DNA of 64,000 nt from Luteibacter sp. UNC138MFCol5.1. GTDB taxonomy: Bacteria; Pseudomonadota; Gammaproteobacteria; Xanthomonadales; Rhodanobacteraceae. This document shows positions 1 through 8,551 of this stretch, one piece after another. The stretch is taken from assembly GCF_900110505.1 (NCBI RefSeq), contig NZ_FODZ01000002.1:362113-426112 (forward strand), in the 5' to 3' direction. The notes under the pieces are model-generated. The model saw only the letters and a list, made by a program, of their open reading frames with translations, did no database searches and was not told where the DNA came from. Made by a program: the position numbers and the translations under genes. How positions within the stretch are numbered: position 1 is the stretch's first letter; every line of letters begins with the position of its first letter.

Positions 1-19
1 CACGCGCATCGACGCCCCC

Positions 20-556
20 ATGGGCGGCACGGGACACTTCAGCTGCGACCGCTTCTTCCTCCGCAGCCTCAACGACGGCGACCTGATCGTGCCGCCGACG
101 CCGCCGTCACTCGTGTTCGCCATCGACGATCCCGGCCGCGCCGACGTGCTCTCGCTGATGGAGGAACTGCACATCTACCTGTCCGACCTCGATCGCCCGG
201 TGCCACCGCCGGCGATCAGCGTGCCCGCGCTGCGGCAGCCGCAGACGACGTTCATGACCGCGCGTGTCGACGGCACACCGCTCGCCTGTGGCGCGGGTGT
301 CGACCACGGCGACTACACCGAGCTGAAATACATGTACGTGCTGCCGGCCTGCCGTGGCATGGGTCTCGGCAAGCAGATGCTGGAGGCACTCGAACGCGAG
401 ATCCGCGCGTCCGGCGGACGCATGGTGAAGCTGGAGACGGGCACGGCGCAGACCGAGTCGATCGAACTCTACGAACGCGCGGGCTATCGCCGCTGCCGCC
501 CCTTCGGCGACCATCACGCCTCCCCGTCCAGCATCTTCATGGAAAAGCCCCTGTGA
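20..556 (+). CDS. GNAT family N-acetyltransferase, possibly cut by the window edge
   Basis: This is a GNAT acetyltransferase that would move an acetyl group from acetyl-CoA to an unknown amine. The acetyl-CoA pyrophosphate loop is visible as RGMGLGK near residues 112-118, followed by the usual C-terminal ELYERAGY strand-helix. The start is not settled. The frame is open to base 2, so the gene may begin outside the window. A GTG at 89 would give about 155 residues, the normal size for a single GNAT domain, and would drop an N-terminal stretch that does not resemble the fold. Its stop overlaps the next gene's GTG start by three bases, so the two acetyltransferases are probably co-transcribed. 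The substrate cannot be told. Confidence 0.75.
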   Translation: MGGTGHFSCDRFFLRSLNDGDLIVPPTPPSLVFAIDDPGRADVLSLMEELHIYLSDLDRPVPPPAISVPALRQPQTTFMTARVDGTPLACGAGVDHGDYTELKYMYVLPACRGMGLGKQMLEALEREIRASGGRMVKLETGTAQTESIELYERAGYRRCRPFGDHHASPSSIFMEKPL

Positions 557-1122
557 TCCGTATCGCCGTCGACACCGACGCCGCCGCCTGCCACGCCATC
601 TACGCGCCGATCGTCGAGAGCAGCGCCATCACCTTCGAAACGGAACTGCCGGGCGACGACGCCATGGCCGGCCGCATTCGCATACGACTCGCCCATCACC
701 CATGGCTCGTCTGGGAGGAAGACGGCGAGGTGCTCGCGTACGCCTACGCGGGCCGCTTCCGCGAGCGTGCGGCGTACGACTGGATCGCGGAAACCTCGAT
801 CTACGTGCACGAGAAAGCCCGCCGCCGCGGCATCGCCCGCCGCCTCTACGGCACGCTGCTCGACGCCATGCGCCTGCAGGGCATCAACCAGGCGGTCGGC
901 GTCATCACCCTGCCCGGCGATACCAGCGTGGCGATGCACGAGGCCATGGGTTTCGCCCCCGCGGGCGTCTGGCCCAAGGCGGGCTACAAGCTGGGCCGCT
1001 GGTGGGATGTCGGCGTGTGGAGCCTCTTCCTCTCCGAACCCGCGAATCCGCCCCGCCCGGTGGTCCCGTTCGCGCGACTGGCGCAGTCGCGCGAACTCCG
1101 CGACCTGCTGGCCACCGTGTAA
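553..1122 (+). CDS. GNAT acetyltransferase, phosphinothricin/methionine-sulfoximine acetyltransferase-like
   Basis: This 189-residue protein matches the PAT/Bar branch of GNAT enzymes, which N-acetylate phosphinothricin, methionine sulfoximine or related amino acids. Visible features are an early AIYAPIVESSAITFE segment typical of the branch, the acetyl-CoA loop RRRGIAR near residues 90-96, and a C-terminal GFAPAGVWPKAGYKLGRWWD block that family members share. The start is GTG, overlapping the upstream TGA (GTGA). Family-level assignment is strong, but the natural substrate is unknown and many chromosomal homologues act on compounds other than the herbicide. Confidence 0.82.
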   Translation: MIRIAVDTDAAACHAIYAPIVESSAITFETELPGDDAMAGRIRIRLAHHPWLVWEEDGEVLAYAYAGRFRERAAYDWIAETSIYVHEKARRRGIARRLYGTLLDAMRLQGINQAVGVITLPGDTSVAMHEAMGFAPAGVWPKAGYKLGRWWDVGVWSLFLSEPANPPRPVVPFARLAQSRELRDLLATV

Positions 1123-1215
1123 TCCGTAACTACCACAACCCGTGTGCTGCCGCGGAAAGCATCCGCGGGCCCCCTCGGCTAAGATGCGCTTCTTTGCCAG
1201 ATTTCCGGAGTTCCC

Positions 1216-1983
1216 ATGCAGCTCGAACAGGTCAGGGCCGTCATCACCGGCGGCGCATCCGGTCTGGGTCATGCCGTCGCGCAGCGACTCGTCGCCGCGG
1301 GCGCGAAGGTCGCGCTCTTCGACGTCAACGAGGAGAAGGGCCGCGCCGCCGTCGCCGCGCTCGGCGGGAACGCCTCGTTCCAGCGCACCGACGTCACCTC
1401 CGAGGATGGCGTCGCCGCGAACGTCGCCGCCGCCAGCGAGGCGATGGGCGGCCTGAACGTGGTCGTGAACTGCGCCGGCATCCTGGGCGCGGGCCGCGTC
1501 CTCGGCAAGGACGGCGCCATGCCGCTGTCCACGTTCTCCACCACGGTGATGGTCAACCTGGTCGGCAGCTTCAACGTCGCCAAGGCGGCCGCGCAGCTGA
1601 TGCAGTCCAATAGCGCCGGCGACGACGGCGAGCGCGGCGTGATCGTCAACACCGCCTCGGTCGCGGCCTACGAAGGCCAGATCGGACAGGCCGCGTATTC
1701 GGCATCCAAGGGCGGCGTGGTGGGCATGACGCTGCCGATGGCACGGGAACTCGCCCGCTTCGGCATCCGCGTGAACACGATCGCGCCGGGCATCTTCTGG
1801 ACCCCGATGGTCGACGGCATGCCGCCGCAGGTGCAGGAATCGCTGGCGGCCTCGATCCCCTTCCCGTCCCGCCTCGGCAAGCCGGACGAGTTCGCCGACA
1901 CGGTCGCCTTCATTCTCACCAGCCGCTACCTCAACGGCGAGACGATCCGCCTCGACGGCGCCGTGCGTCTCGCGCCGAAATAA
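1216..1983 (+). CDS. SDR oxidoreductase, 3-hydroxyacyl-CoA dehydrogenase type II-like
   Basis: This is a classical short-chain dehydrogenase of 255 residues. It shows the NAD-binding TGGASGLG at residues 11-18, NCAG at 85-88, and a complete catalytic set: Ser148, Tyr161 and Lys165 in YSASK. The insert around residues 95-110 and the PGIFWTPM segment resemble the HSD17B10/3-hydroxy-2-methylbutyryl-CoA dehydrogenase group, which oxidises short or branched 3-hydroxyacyl-CoA in isoleucine or fatty acid breakdown. A GGAG ribosome site lies about 8 bases before the ATG. It stands alone, with about 90 bases to the gene before it and 29 to efpL after it. The precise substrate is inferred from family resemblance. 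Confidence 0.82.
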   Translation: MQLEQVRAVITGGASGLGHAVAQRLVAAGAKVALFDVNEEKGRAAVAALGGNASFQRTDVTSEDGVAANVAAASEAMGGLNVVVNCAGILGAGRVLGKDGAMPLSTFSTTVMVNLVGSFNVAKAAAQLMQSNSAGDDGERGVIVNTASVAAYEGQIGQAAYSASKGGVVGMTLPMARELARFGIRVNTIAPGIFWTPMVDGMPPQVQESLAASIPFPSRLGKPDEFADTVAFILTSRYLNGETIRLDGAVRLAPK

Positions 1984-2012
1984 TCCAACCACGACATCGA
2001 AGTCGAACACCC

Positions 2013-2579
2013 ATGAAAGCATCCGAAGTCAAGAAAGGTAACGTCGTCGAGAACGACGGCACGGTCTACCAGGTCCGCGACATCGAGCGCAGCTCGCCCA
2101 CGGCACGCGGCGGCAACGTCACGTTCCGCTTCACGCTCTACTCGATCCCGGGCAACCGCAAGTTCGACCTGAGCCTGCGCGCCGACGACGACCTGAAGGA
2201 AGTGGAGCTCGCGCGCCGCGCGGCGAAGTTCTCGTACATGGATGGCGACGCGTTCGTCTTCATGGACGACGAGGATTACACGCAGTACACGCTCGACGCC
2301 TCGGTCGTCGGCGACAACGCCGGCTACATCGTCGAAGACCTCGAGGGCTACTACGTGCAGGTGATCGACGATGCGCCGGTCGGCCTGCAGGTGCCGACCT
2401 CGGTCGTCCTGACGGTGACCGACACCGCGCCCGAACTCAAGGGTGCGAGCGCCACCAAGCGCACCAAGCCGGCGACCCTGAGCACCGGGATCGAAGTGCA
2501 GGTGCCCGAGTACATCACCACCGGCGAGAAGGTCACCGTGAACACGCTGACCGGCGATTTCGCAGGTCGCGCTTCGTGA
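2013..2579 (+). CDS. efpL: Elongation factor P-like protein EfpL (YeiP)
   Basis: This 188-residue protein is the EF-P paralogue YeiP/EfpL, which binds ribosomes stalled on polyproline and other hard motifs and helps peptide bond formation. It has the three-domain EF-P layout: a KOW-like N-terminal domain, then two OB-like domains ending in [20 protein letters not shown]. The loop that reaches the peptidyl-transferase centre reads [11 protein letters not shown], with Arg32 at the tip where EF-P carries a modified lysine, so it should not need lysylation. True EF-P (31445-32026) and EpmB (32114-33139) are in the same window. A strong hairpin follows the stop. Identification is firm. Its physiological share relative to EF-P is not shown here. 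Confidence 0.93.
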   Translation: MKASEVKKGNVVENDGTVYQVRDIERSSPTARGGNVTFRFTLYSIPGNRKFDLSLRADDDLKEVELARRAAKFSYMDGDAFVFMDDEDYTQYTLDASVVGDNAGYIVEDLEGYYVQVIDDAPVGLQVPTSVVLTVTDTAPELKGASATKRTKPATLSTGIEVQVPEYITTGEKVTVNTLTGDFAGRAS

Positions 2580-2584
2580 TGCAC

Positions 2585-2617
2585 GGGGACGGAAACGCGG
2601 CCGCGTTCTCCGTCCCC
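2585..2617 (+). terminator. GC-rich hairpin after efpL, probable terminator
   Basis: A near-perfect stem begins six bases after the efpL stop. GGGGACGGA (2585-2593) pairs with TCCGTCCCC (2609-2617), and the inner AACGCG pairs with CGCGTT, with a single bulged C. No long T run follows, so termination may be weak or Rho-aided. Confidence 0.5.
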
Positions 2618-2690
2618 CTCGTCCCGCTTGCCCTCCAGTCAGGCAGGTTTGGGCAGAATGGTCGGCTCAATGGATGAGCCCTCCCGAACC

Positions 2691-4760
2691 ATGAGCAACG
2701 GCTACTCGTTACGTGCCAGCGTCATCGAAACGCTGATCCGCACGAAGCGTCCCGACGTCCCGATGCGCGTCGCCCTGCGCAACACGGCGGCGGTGATCCT
2801 GCCGCTCGCCCTGGGCATCTGGTCCGGCCATCCGCAGGTCGGCATCGGCATCGCCGCCGGCGCGCTCGACACCATGTTCTCGGACCAGCCCGGTCCCTAC
2901 CAGCAACGCCTCAGCCGTCTGTTCCTCGCCGCGCTCGCGGCGGGCGTGGCATCGCTCGTCGGCTTCCTCATCGGCAACTACGTCGCGCCGATGGCCCTCG
3001 CCTGCGCCGTCTGCGGTTTCGCCGGCGGCATGCTCGGCGTCTTCGGCCCCGACATCGCCCGCGTCGGCATGACCAGCATGCTGCTGCTCGTGATCACCGC
3101 GGCGACCCCCACCGATCTGCGCGGCGCCTTCGCGGGCGGCGGCCTGATCTTCGCGGGCGGCATGTTGCTGGCCGTGTTCTCCATCGCCGCGTGGCCGCTG
3201 CAGCGCTACCGTCCCGAGCGCGCCGCCCTCGCGGTCGTTTTCCGCGGGCTGGCGGACCTCGCGCGCAAGCCACAGAAAGACGGCGAGGCTCCCGGCCTCA
3301 CCGACGCGATGAACACGCTGCAGGTCACCCTGCTCGGGCGGCACCACGCGCATGGGCGCGCCATGGAAGCCTTCCGCGTGCTGCTCGAACTGGCGGAGCG
3401 CATCCGTCTCGAACTCGTCGCGATCGCCGAACTGGAATCGGGCCGGCACGGCGTCGGCGAGATGTTCCGCAACGACGCCTCGCGCGTGCTGATCGCCGCG
3501 GCCGACGCCCTCGATGCCGCCGAGCCGCCGCAACGGGCCGAACGGGCGCTCGCCACCCTGCAGGCCAGCGAGCGCGCGTTGCTGTCGGGCGCCCCGCCCA
3601 TCGGCATCGGCGCGCACATCCAGGCGTTGTCCGGCCAGCTCGCCGCCGTGGTGCGCAACACGAACTGGGCCGGCTCGCGAGGCGAGGAACGCGCGCAGCG
3701 CGCGGAAACCGCGTTGCCCAAGACGCTGCGCAGCGCGTCGGCGCTGTCGATCCTGCGTGCGAACGTCACGCCGGGATCGGTCGCCTTCCGTCACGCCGTG
3801 CGTTGCGCGGTGGTGCTCACGGTGGCGTTCGTGGTTTCACGTCACTTCGCCCTGCCGCATGGCTACTGGTTGCCGATGACGGCGGCGATCGTGCTCCGCC
3901 CCGATTTCGCCGCGACGTTCAACTTCGGCCTGCTGCGCGTCGTCGGCACGGTGCTCGGCCTCCTGCTGACCACCTTCGTCCTGCGCATCACGCCGGATGC
4001 CGTCGTCGCGCATCTCGCCGTCATGGCCCTGCTCTGCGTGATCTTCCGCTACCTCGCCGGCGCGCATTACGGCATCGCGGTGGCCGCGCTGACGGGCACC
4101 GTCGTCGTGTTGCTCTCGTTCGAAGGCGTCGATCCGTTCTCGGCCATGTCCGACCGCGTTCTGAACACCGCGCTAGGGAGCGCGCTCGCGCTGCTCGCCT
4201 ACCTCCTCTGGCCGTCGTGGGAGCGGCACCAGGCCCGCTCGGCTCTCTCGGAGATGCTCTGCGCCTATGCGGACTATCTAGACGCCCTCGTCGCGCCCGC
4301 CGACGTGGCGACCCGGTACGAGGTCCGCACGCGCACGCGCACGGCGCGCACGAACGCGCAGGCGTCGGTCGACCGCATGCGCGCGGAACCCGGAACGCCC
4401 GCCGTGCTGCTCGAGCTGGCCGAAACGCTCTACGCCAACGGCAACCGCCTTGCACGAACGTCGATGGCGCTCGAATCGCTGATCGACGACGCCTCGGCGG
4501 CGCAGGCATGGCCGCATGTCGGCGCGTTCATCCGCGAGGCCTCGGCGGCGCTGCGCGCGCAGTCCGGGGCGCTCACGCGCACCGAGGCCGTCGCGCCCCC
4601 ACCGGCCCTGCGCGAGCACCAGCGCGCCCTGGCCGAGGCGCTGGCGCGCGGCGTCGACCGCGAGCTGGCCGACGCCGTGGAGCGGCTGACCGATCGCCTC
4701 ACCGATAACGTCGACACCATCGCCCACGTCGTCGCCCGCCGCTCGACCGCCCCGGCCTAG
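2691..4760 (+). CDS. FUSC family inner-membrane protein (YccS/AaeB-like)
   Basis: This protein of about 689 residues has the duplicated FUSC layout. A first block of hydrophobic helices covers roughly residues 25-165. A cytoplasmic alpha-helical region of about 200 residues follows. A second hydrophobic block covers about 370-510 and includes PHGYWLPMTAAIVLRPDF, a typical FUSC segment. A charged helical tail ends the protein. Family members include aromatic-acid exporters (AaeB) and YccS-type proteins, so efflux of organic acids is possible but unproven. Start choice is open: ATG 2691 is used here, and in-frame starts at 2628 (TTG), 2658 and 2670 exist, none with a clear ribosome site. Confidence 0.8.
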   Translation: MSNGYSLRASVIETLIRTKRPDVPMRVALRNTAAVILPLALGIWSGHPQVGIGIAAGALDTMFSDQPGPYQQRLSRLFLAALAAGVASLVGFLIGNYVAPMALACAVCGFAGGMLGVFGPDIARVGMTSMLLLVITAATPTDLRGAFAGGGLIFAGGMLLAVFSIAAWPLQRYRPERAALAVVFRGLADLARKPQKDGEAPGLTDAMNTLQVTLLGRHHAHGRAMEAFRVLLELAERIRLELVAIAELESGRHGVGEMFRNDASRVLIAAADALDAAEPPQRAERALATLQASERALLSGAPPIGIGAHIQALSGQLAAVVRNTNWAGSRGEERAQRAETALPKTLRSASALSILRANVTPGSVAFRHAVRCAVVLTVAFVVSRHFALPHGYWLPMTAAIVLRPDFAATFNFGLLRVVGTVLGLLLTTFVLRITPDAVVAHLAVMALLCVIFRYLAGAHYGIAVAALTGTVVVLLSFEGVDPFSAMSDRVLNTALGSALALLAYLLWPSWERHQARSALSEMLCAYADYLDALVAPADVATRYEVRTRTRTARTNAQASVDRMRAEPGTPAVLLELAETLYANGNRLARTSMALESLIDDASAAQAWPHVGAFIREASAALRAQSGALTRTEAVAPPPALREHQRALAEALARGVDRELADAVERLTDRLTDNVDTIAHVVARRSTAPA

Positions 4761-4813
4761 GCTTGCTGCACCGCGAGAGGCTCCGTCATGCGCCCGGCGC
4801 TACACTCGGGCGC

Positions 4814-5839
4814 ATGCTGAAGATCGATACGCACGCGCACATCCTGCCCCGTGACTGGCCCGATCTCGCGGCCCGGTACGGCGACGACCGCTTCCCGGTG
4901 ATGACCCACACCAGCGGTCACCACCGGATCTACAAGGACGGCCGGTTCTTCCGGGAGGTCTGGGAATCGGCGTTCGACGCGGAGGCGCGCATCGCCGACT
5001 ACGCGCGCTTCGGCGTCGCCGTGCAGGTGGTGTCCACGGTGCCGGTGATGTTCTCGTACTGGGCGAGGGGCCACCAGGCGCTCGAGCTGCACACGCACCT
5101 CAACGACAGCATGGCGCAGGTGTGCGAGGCGCATCCCCGGCATTACGCGGGCATCGGCACGGTTCCGCTGCAATCGCCCTCCCTGGCGATCCGGGAAATG
5201 GAGCGCTGCATCGACGAGCTCGGATTGCAGGGCGTGCAGATCGGTTCGCACTGCAACGAATGGAACCTCGACGCGCCGGAGCTGTTCCCGTTCTTCGAGG
5301 CCGCGGCCGACCTCGGTGCGGCCGTGCTCGTCCATCCCTGGGACATGATGGGCACCGACACCATGCCGAAGTACTGGCTGCCCTGGCTCGTCGGCATGCC
5401 AGCCGAGCAATCGCGCGCCGCGTGCGCGCTGATCTTCGGAGGCGTGCTGGAGCGATTGCCGTCGCTGAAGATCATGCTCGCCCATGGCGGCGGCAGTTTT
5501 CCGTACTCCATCGGCCGCATCGAGCATGGGTTCCGCATGCGTCCCGACCTGGTCGCCACCGACAACGCGCGCAATCCACGCGAGTACCTGTCCCGCCTCT
5601 ACTTCGATTCCTGCGTGCACGACGACGCGGCGCTGCGCTACCTGCTCGCCACCGCCGGCACCGACCGGGTCATGCTCGGCACCGATTACCCGTTCCCGCT
5701 CGGCGAGCAGGAGCCGGGCGCGGGCATCGAAGCGCTGGGCCTGTCCGACGCCGACCGCGCCCGGCTCTTCCACGGCACCGCGCTCGAATGGCTGGGCATG
5801 CCCATGGCGCGCTTCCAGCCCGTCGCCGCGGTGGCGTGA
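4814..5839 (+). CDS. 2-amino-3-carboxymuconate-6-semialdehyde decarboxylase (ACMSD)
   Basis: This 341-residue amidohydrolase-fold enzyme decarboxylates 2-amino-3-carboxymuconate-6-semialdehyde. That step diverts 3-hydroxyanthranilate from quinolinate (NAD) synthesis into catabolism. The ACMSD zinc ligands can be placed: His7 and His9 in the opening THAH, His174 in VHPWD, His224 in AHGGGS, and Asp291 in GTDYPFP. Arg47 lies where the family has its substrate-binding arginine. The ATG at 4814 places the HxH motif at the very N terminus, as usual. It sits upstream of kynU, and the next pathway enzymes are at 51511-53377. Assignment is strong from motifs and context. The gene is called nbaD in some species. 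Confidence 0.92.
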   Translation: MLKIDTHAHILPRDWPDLAARYGDDRFPVMTHTSGHHRIYKDGRFFREVWESAFDAEARIADYARFGVAVQVVSTVPVMFSYWARGHQALELHTHLNDSMAQVCEAHPRHYAGIGTVPLQSPSLAIREMERCIDELGLQGVQIGSHCNEWNLDAPELFPFFEAAADLGAAVLVHPWDMMGTDTMPKYWLPWLVGMPAEQSRAACALIFGGVLERLPSLKIMLAHGGGSFPYSIGRIEHGFRMRPDLVATDNARNPREYLSRLYFDSCVHDDAALRYLLATAGTDRVMLGTDYPFPLGEQEPGAGIEALGLSDADRARLFHGTALEWLGMPMARFQPVAAVA

Positions 5840-5935
5840 CGCGCCTCACGGCCGCCAGGCGAACGCGTCGCGTCCGCTGTGCCAGAATGCCGCCGTTACG
5901 CGGCATGCGCCGCGATCCATTGGGGAACCCACACC

Positions 5936-6436
5936 GTGAACCGCACCCTGCGCGTCCTTCTGACCGCCCTCGCCTTCGCCAGCCCCACCCTGGGCGCCAC
6001 CGACGTCGCCATGGCCGACGGCAAGATCCGCTTCGCCGTTCCCGACGCGTGGGTGCCGATCATGCAGTCGCAGGATCGTGACAGCGAAAGCCAGGTCTTC
6101 CAGGTGCCGGGCTCGACGCAGGCGGACGCGACGCTCGCACGCGTGTCGATCACGCTGCAGCTGGTGCCCAACCTCAATGGCTTCCAGCAATTCGCCGGCA
6201 CCCTGCGCAGCCGCGCCTCCGGCCTCAAGGACTACGCGCCGAGGAAGGCTTCCTCGCCAACCGAGAATGCCTACACGGCCAAGGAAGGTCCGGTGAAGCA
6301 GGATTACTACGAGCGCTACTTCTACACGGGCGGCTACGCGATCCAGCTTCGCTGCGTGCGTCCGGCGGACGACGCGAAGTTCGCCGCCGCTTTCGACAAG
6401 GGTTGCGCCGAGGTCGCCTCGCGCATCCCGTCCTGA
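5936..6436 (+). CDS. Small exported protein of unknown function in the kynurenine block
   Basis: I do not recognise a named family. The 166-residue product starts with a clear signal peptide (Arg near the start, hydrophobic core LLTALAFASPTLG, likely cut near residue 20), so it is probably periplasmic. The mature part holds KIRFAVPDAWVP, reminiscent of short secreted domains that follow a similar first strand, and two cysteines (in LRCVRP and KGCAEV) that could form a disulfide. The start is GTG at 5936 with GGGGA about 10 bases upstream; a GTG at 5879 would spoil the signal peptide. It lies between ACMSD and kynU and overlaps a possible kynU start (TGATG), suggesting co-expression. Confidence 0.65.
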   Translation: MNRTLRVLLTALAFASPTLGATDVAMADGKIRFAVPDAWVPIMQSQDRDSESQVFQVPGSTQADATLARVSITLQLVPNLNGFQQFAGTLRSRASGLKDYAPRKASSPTENAYTAKEGPVKQDYYERYFYTGGYAIQLRCVRPADDAKFAAAFDKGCAEVASRIPS

Positions 6437-6456
6437 TGCTTCCGGATACCCGATCC

Positions 6457-7737
6457 ATGACCGACTTCGAAGCGACGCGCGCCTGGGCCGACGCCCAGGA
6501 CGCCGCCGATCCCCTGCGCGCCTTTCGCGACGAGTTCCATATCCCGCCGCACGACGGACGCGACAGCCTGTATTTCTGCGGCAACTCGCTGGGCCTGCAA
6601 CCGAAGATCGTGCGCGCGGCGATCGAGGCCGAACTCGACGACTGGGCCGGCCTCGCCGTGGAGGCGCACTTCCGCGGCCGCTCGCCGTGGATGCACTACC
6701 ACGAGTACGTGCGCGACGCGATGGCCGAGGTCGTGGGCGCACGCCCCGGCGAAGTCGTCGCGATGAACAGTCTGGGCGTGAACCTGCACCTGATGATGGT
6801 CAGCTTCTACCGGCCGACCACGGAACGCCCCGCCATCCTGATGGAAGCCGGAGCGTTCCCCACCGACCGCTACGCGCTCGAATCGCAGGTCCGCTTCCAC
6901 GGTTTCGATCCGGCGACCGACCTCATCGAGATCGAGCCCGACGGTCCGGGCGGCACCCTGTCGATGGATGCCATCGAGCGCGCCATCGCCACGCACGGCC
7001 GACGCGTCGCGCTGGTGCTGCTGCCCGGCGTGCAGTACCGCACCGGCCAGGTGTTCGATCTCGCCACCATCGTCCGCCTCGGACACGCGCAAGGCTGCGT
7101 CGTCGGCTTCGATCTCGCCCATGCGGTGGGCAACCTTCCGCTCGCCCTGCACGACAGCGGCGCGGACTTCGCCGTCTGGTGCACGTACAAGTACCTCAAC
7201 GCCGGACCGGGTGCCGTCGCGGGCGCCTTCGTCCACGAACGCCATGCACGCGAGGACGTCCCGCGTTTCGCTGGCTGGTGGGGCCACGACAAGACGACAC
7301 GGTTCCAGATGGGGCCCACGTTCGTGCCGACGCCCGGCGCGGATGGCTGGCAGCTGTCGAACCCGCCGATCCTGGCGCTCGCGCCGCTGCGCGCATCGCT
7401 CGACGTCTTCACGCGCGCGGGCATGCCGCGTCTCGCGACCAAGAGCCGTCGCCTCACCGCTTACCTCGACTGGCTGATCCGCACGCGCCTCGACGACACG
7501 CTGGACATCGTGACGCCGGCCGACCCGGCGCAGCGCGGCGCGCAGCTGTCCGTGCGTGTACGCGCGGGCCGCGACGCGGGCCGCGCGCTCTTCGCCCATC
7601 TCGAGCGCCACGGTGTCGTCGGCGACTGGCGCGAACCGGATGTGATCCGCCTCTCGCCCACGCCGTTGTACAACCGCTACGCGGACTGCCTGGGCGCGGT
7701 GGAAACCATCGAAGCGTGGCGCGGAGCGAACGCATGA
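6457..7737 (+). CDS. kynU: Kynureninase
   Basis: This 426-residue PLP enzyme cleaves kynurenine (or 3-hydroxykynurenine) to anthranilate (or 3-hydroxyanthranilate) and alanine. Family marks are LYFCGNSLGLQP near residues 38-49, the cofactor-binding FDLAHAVGN (Asp219), and the Schiff-base Lys245 in WCTYKYLNAGPG. Length fits bacterial KynU. The ATG at 6457 gives the usual N terminus. An ATG at 6436 overlaps the previous stop (TGATG) and would add seven residues. The next gene overlaps its stop by ATGA. With ACMSD upstream it points to tryptophan catabolism through 3-hydroxyanthranilate; no kynurenine monooxygenase or dioxygenase is in the window. Confidence 0.95.
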   Translation: MTDFEATRAWADAQDAADPLRAFRDEFHIPPHDGRDSLYFCGNSLGLQPKIVRAAIEAELDDWAGLAVEAHFRGRSPWMHYHEYVRDAMAEVVGARPGEVVAMNSLGVNLHLMMVSFYRPTTERPAILMEAGAFPTDRYALESQVRFHGFDPATDLIEIEPDGPGGTLSMDAIERAIATHGRRVALVLLPGVQYRTGQVFDLATIVRLGHAQGCVVGFDLAHAVGNLPLALHDSGADFAVWCTYKYLNAGPGAVAGAFVHERHAREDVPRFAGWWGHDKTTRFQMGPTFVPTPGADGWQLSNPPILALAPLRASLDVFTRAGMPRLATKSRRLTAYLDWLIRTRLDDTLDIVTPADPAQRGAQLSVRVRAGRDAGRALFAHLERHGVVGDWREPDVIRLSPTPLYNRYADCLGAVETIEAWRGANA

Positions 7738-8435
7738 GCGAGCAGGAACTGTTCCCCGCGCCGTACAGCGAACGCGGCAACGGTTTCGTCATGCAGGGCG
7801 TGACGCACTGGCTGCGCACCGCGCCCGGCCGCGTGATGTTCGGCCTTCGCGCCGGTGGCCTCCCCGTGGCGCTTCCGGAACGACCGGCACACGTATCGCA
7901 TGCCGGCGTCGAGGCGAAGGTGGACGGCCACGTCACCGCGATCGACGACGTCAGCAGCGTGTGGCTCCGCGAGCATGCGGATGTCACGGACCGTTACGTG
8001 GCCGCGTTGCGCGACGTGCTCGCCCACCCGCGCCTCCGCCTCGACGGCTACGCCACGCACGCCATCTTCACCGGTTCGGTCGAGCTGTTCGTCGGGCCAC
8101 GCATGGACCGCGTCGACCTCTACCTCGACGACGAGGATGGTTCGTACGAACGAGCCCTCGATCTGTTGCGCAAGGCACCGGTCGATGCCCGCACGGCCTT
8201 CGCCATGCCACCCGAGCCGGGCACCGCCGCGTTCGAGGATCCGTCGTTCCTCGCCGGCGAACAGGCATGGATCGACGGTCACCGTGTGCTGATCGAATAC
8301 GTGCCCGACGAAGGCGGCCGTGCGGAAACCGTCGCCCTCGACCGTGCCGAACTCGCCGACGCGCTGGAGCGCGCCTGGGCCGCCATGCTGTCGGTCTCGA
8401 CACGCATCCGCACGGGCCTCGGCACCATCGCCTGA
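7734..8435 (+). CDS. Conserved-looking hypothetical protein coupled to kynU
   Basis: This 233-residue cytoplasmic-type protein has no signal peptide or membrane helix, and I do not recognise its family. Its ATG overlaps the kynU stop (ATGA), so it is almost certainly translated with kynureninase and may serve the same pathway. Visible features are a hydrophobic core around HAIFTGSVELFVGPRMD (about residues 108-124), an acidic stretch YLDDEDGSYE, and a helical C terminus. No catalytic motif stands out. It is followed directly by a cluster of REP repeats. Confidence 0.75.
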   Translation: MSEQELFPAPYSERGNGFVMQGVTHWLRTAPGRVMFGLRAGGLPVALPERPAHVSHAGVEAKVDGHVTAIDDVSSVWLREHADVTDRYVAALRDVLAHPRLRLDGYATHAIFTGSVELFVGPRMDRVDLYLDDEDGSYERALDLLRKAPVDARTAFAMPPEPGTAAFEDPSFLAGEQAWIDGHRVLIEYVPDEGGRAETVALDRAELADALERAWAAMLSVSTRIRTGLGTIA

Positions 8436-8444
8436 CCGCGCTCC

Positions 8445-8534
8445 GTTGGAGCGGACCCGGTTGCGATCGAAGTGGACGCTCGAATCGCACCCAAGTGCGC
8501 TCCAACTAGCTGTTGGAGCGCACCTGGGCGCGAT
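8445..8534. repeat. REP cluster, GTTG-head family (three copies)
   Basis: Three copies of a 23-base unit with head GTTGGAGCG lie here: a degenerate direct copy at 8445-8467, an inverted copy at 8484-8506, and a clean direct copy at 8512-8534. The last two form an inverted pair separated by five bases, able to fold into a stem-loop. The same unit occurs at 10523-10573 on the other side of the ABC cassette and at 35303-35370. Head and palindrome match the REP/BIME elements known from Pseudomonas and Stenotrophomonas. Confidence 0.85.
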
Positions 8535-8551
8535 CGGCGCGTCCCGCAAGC

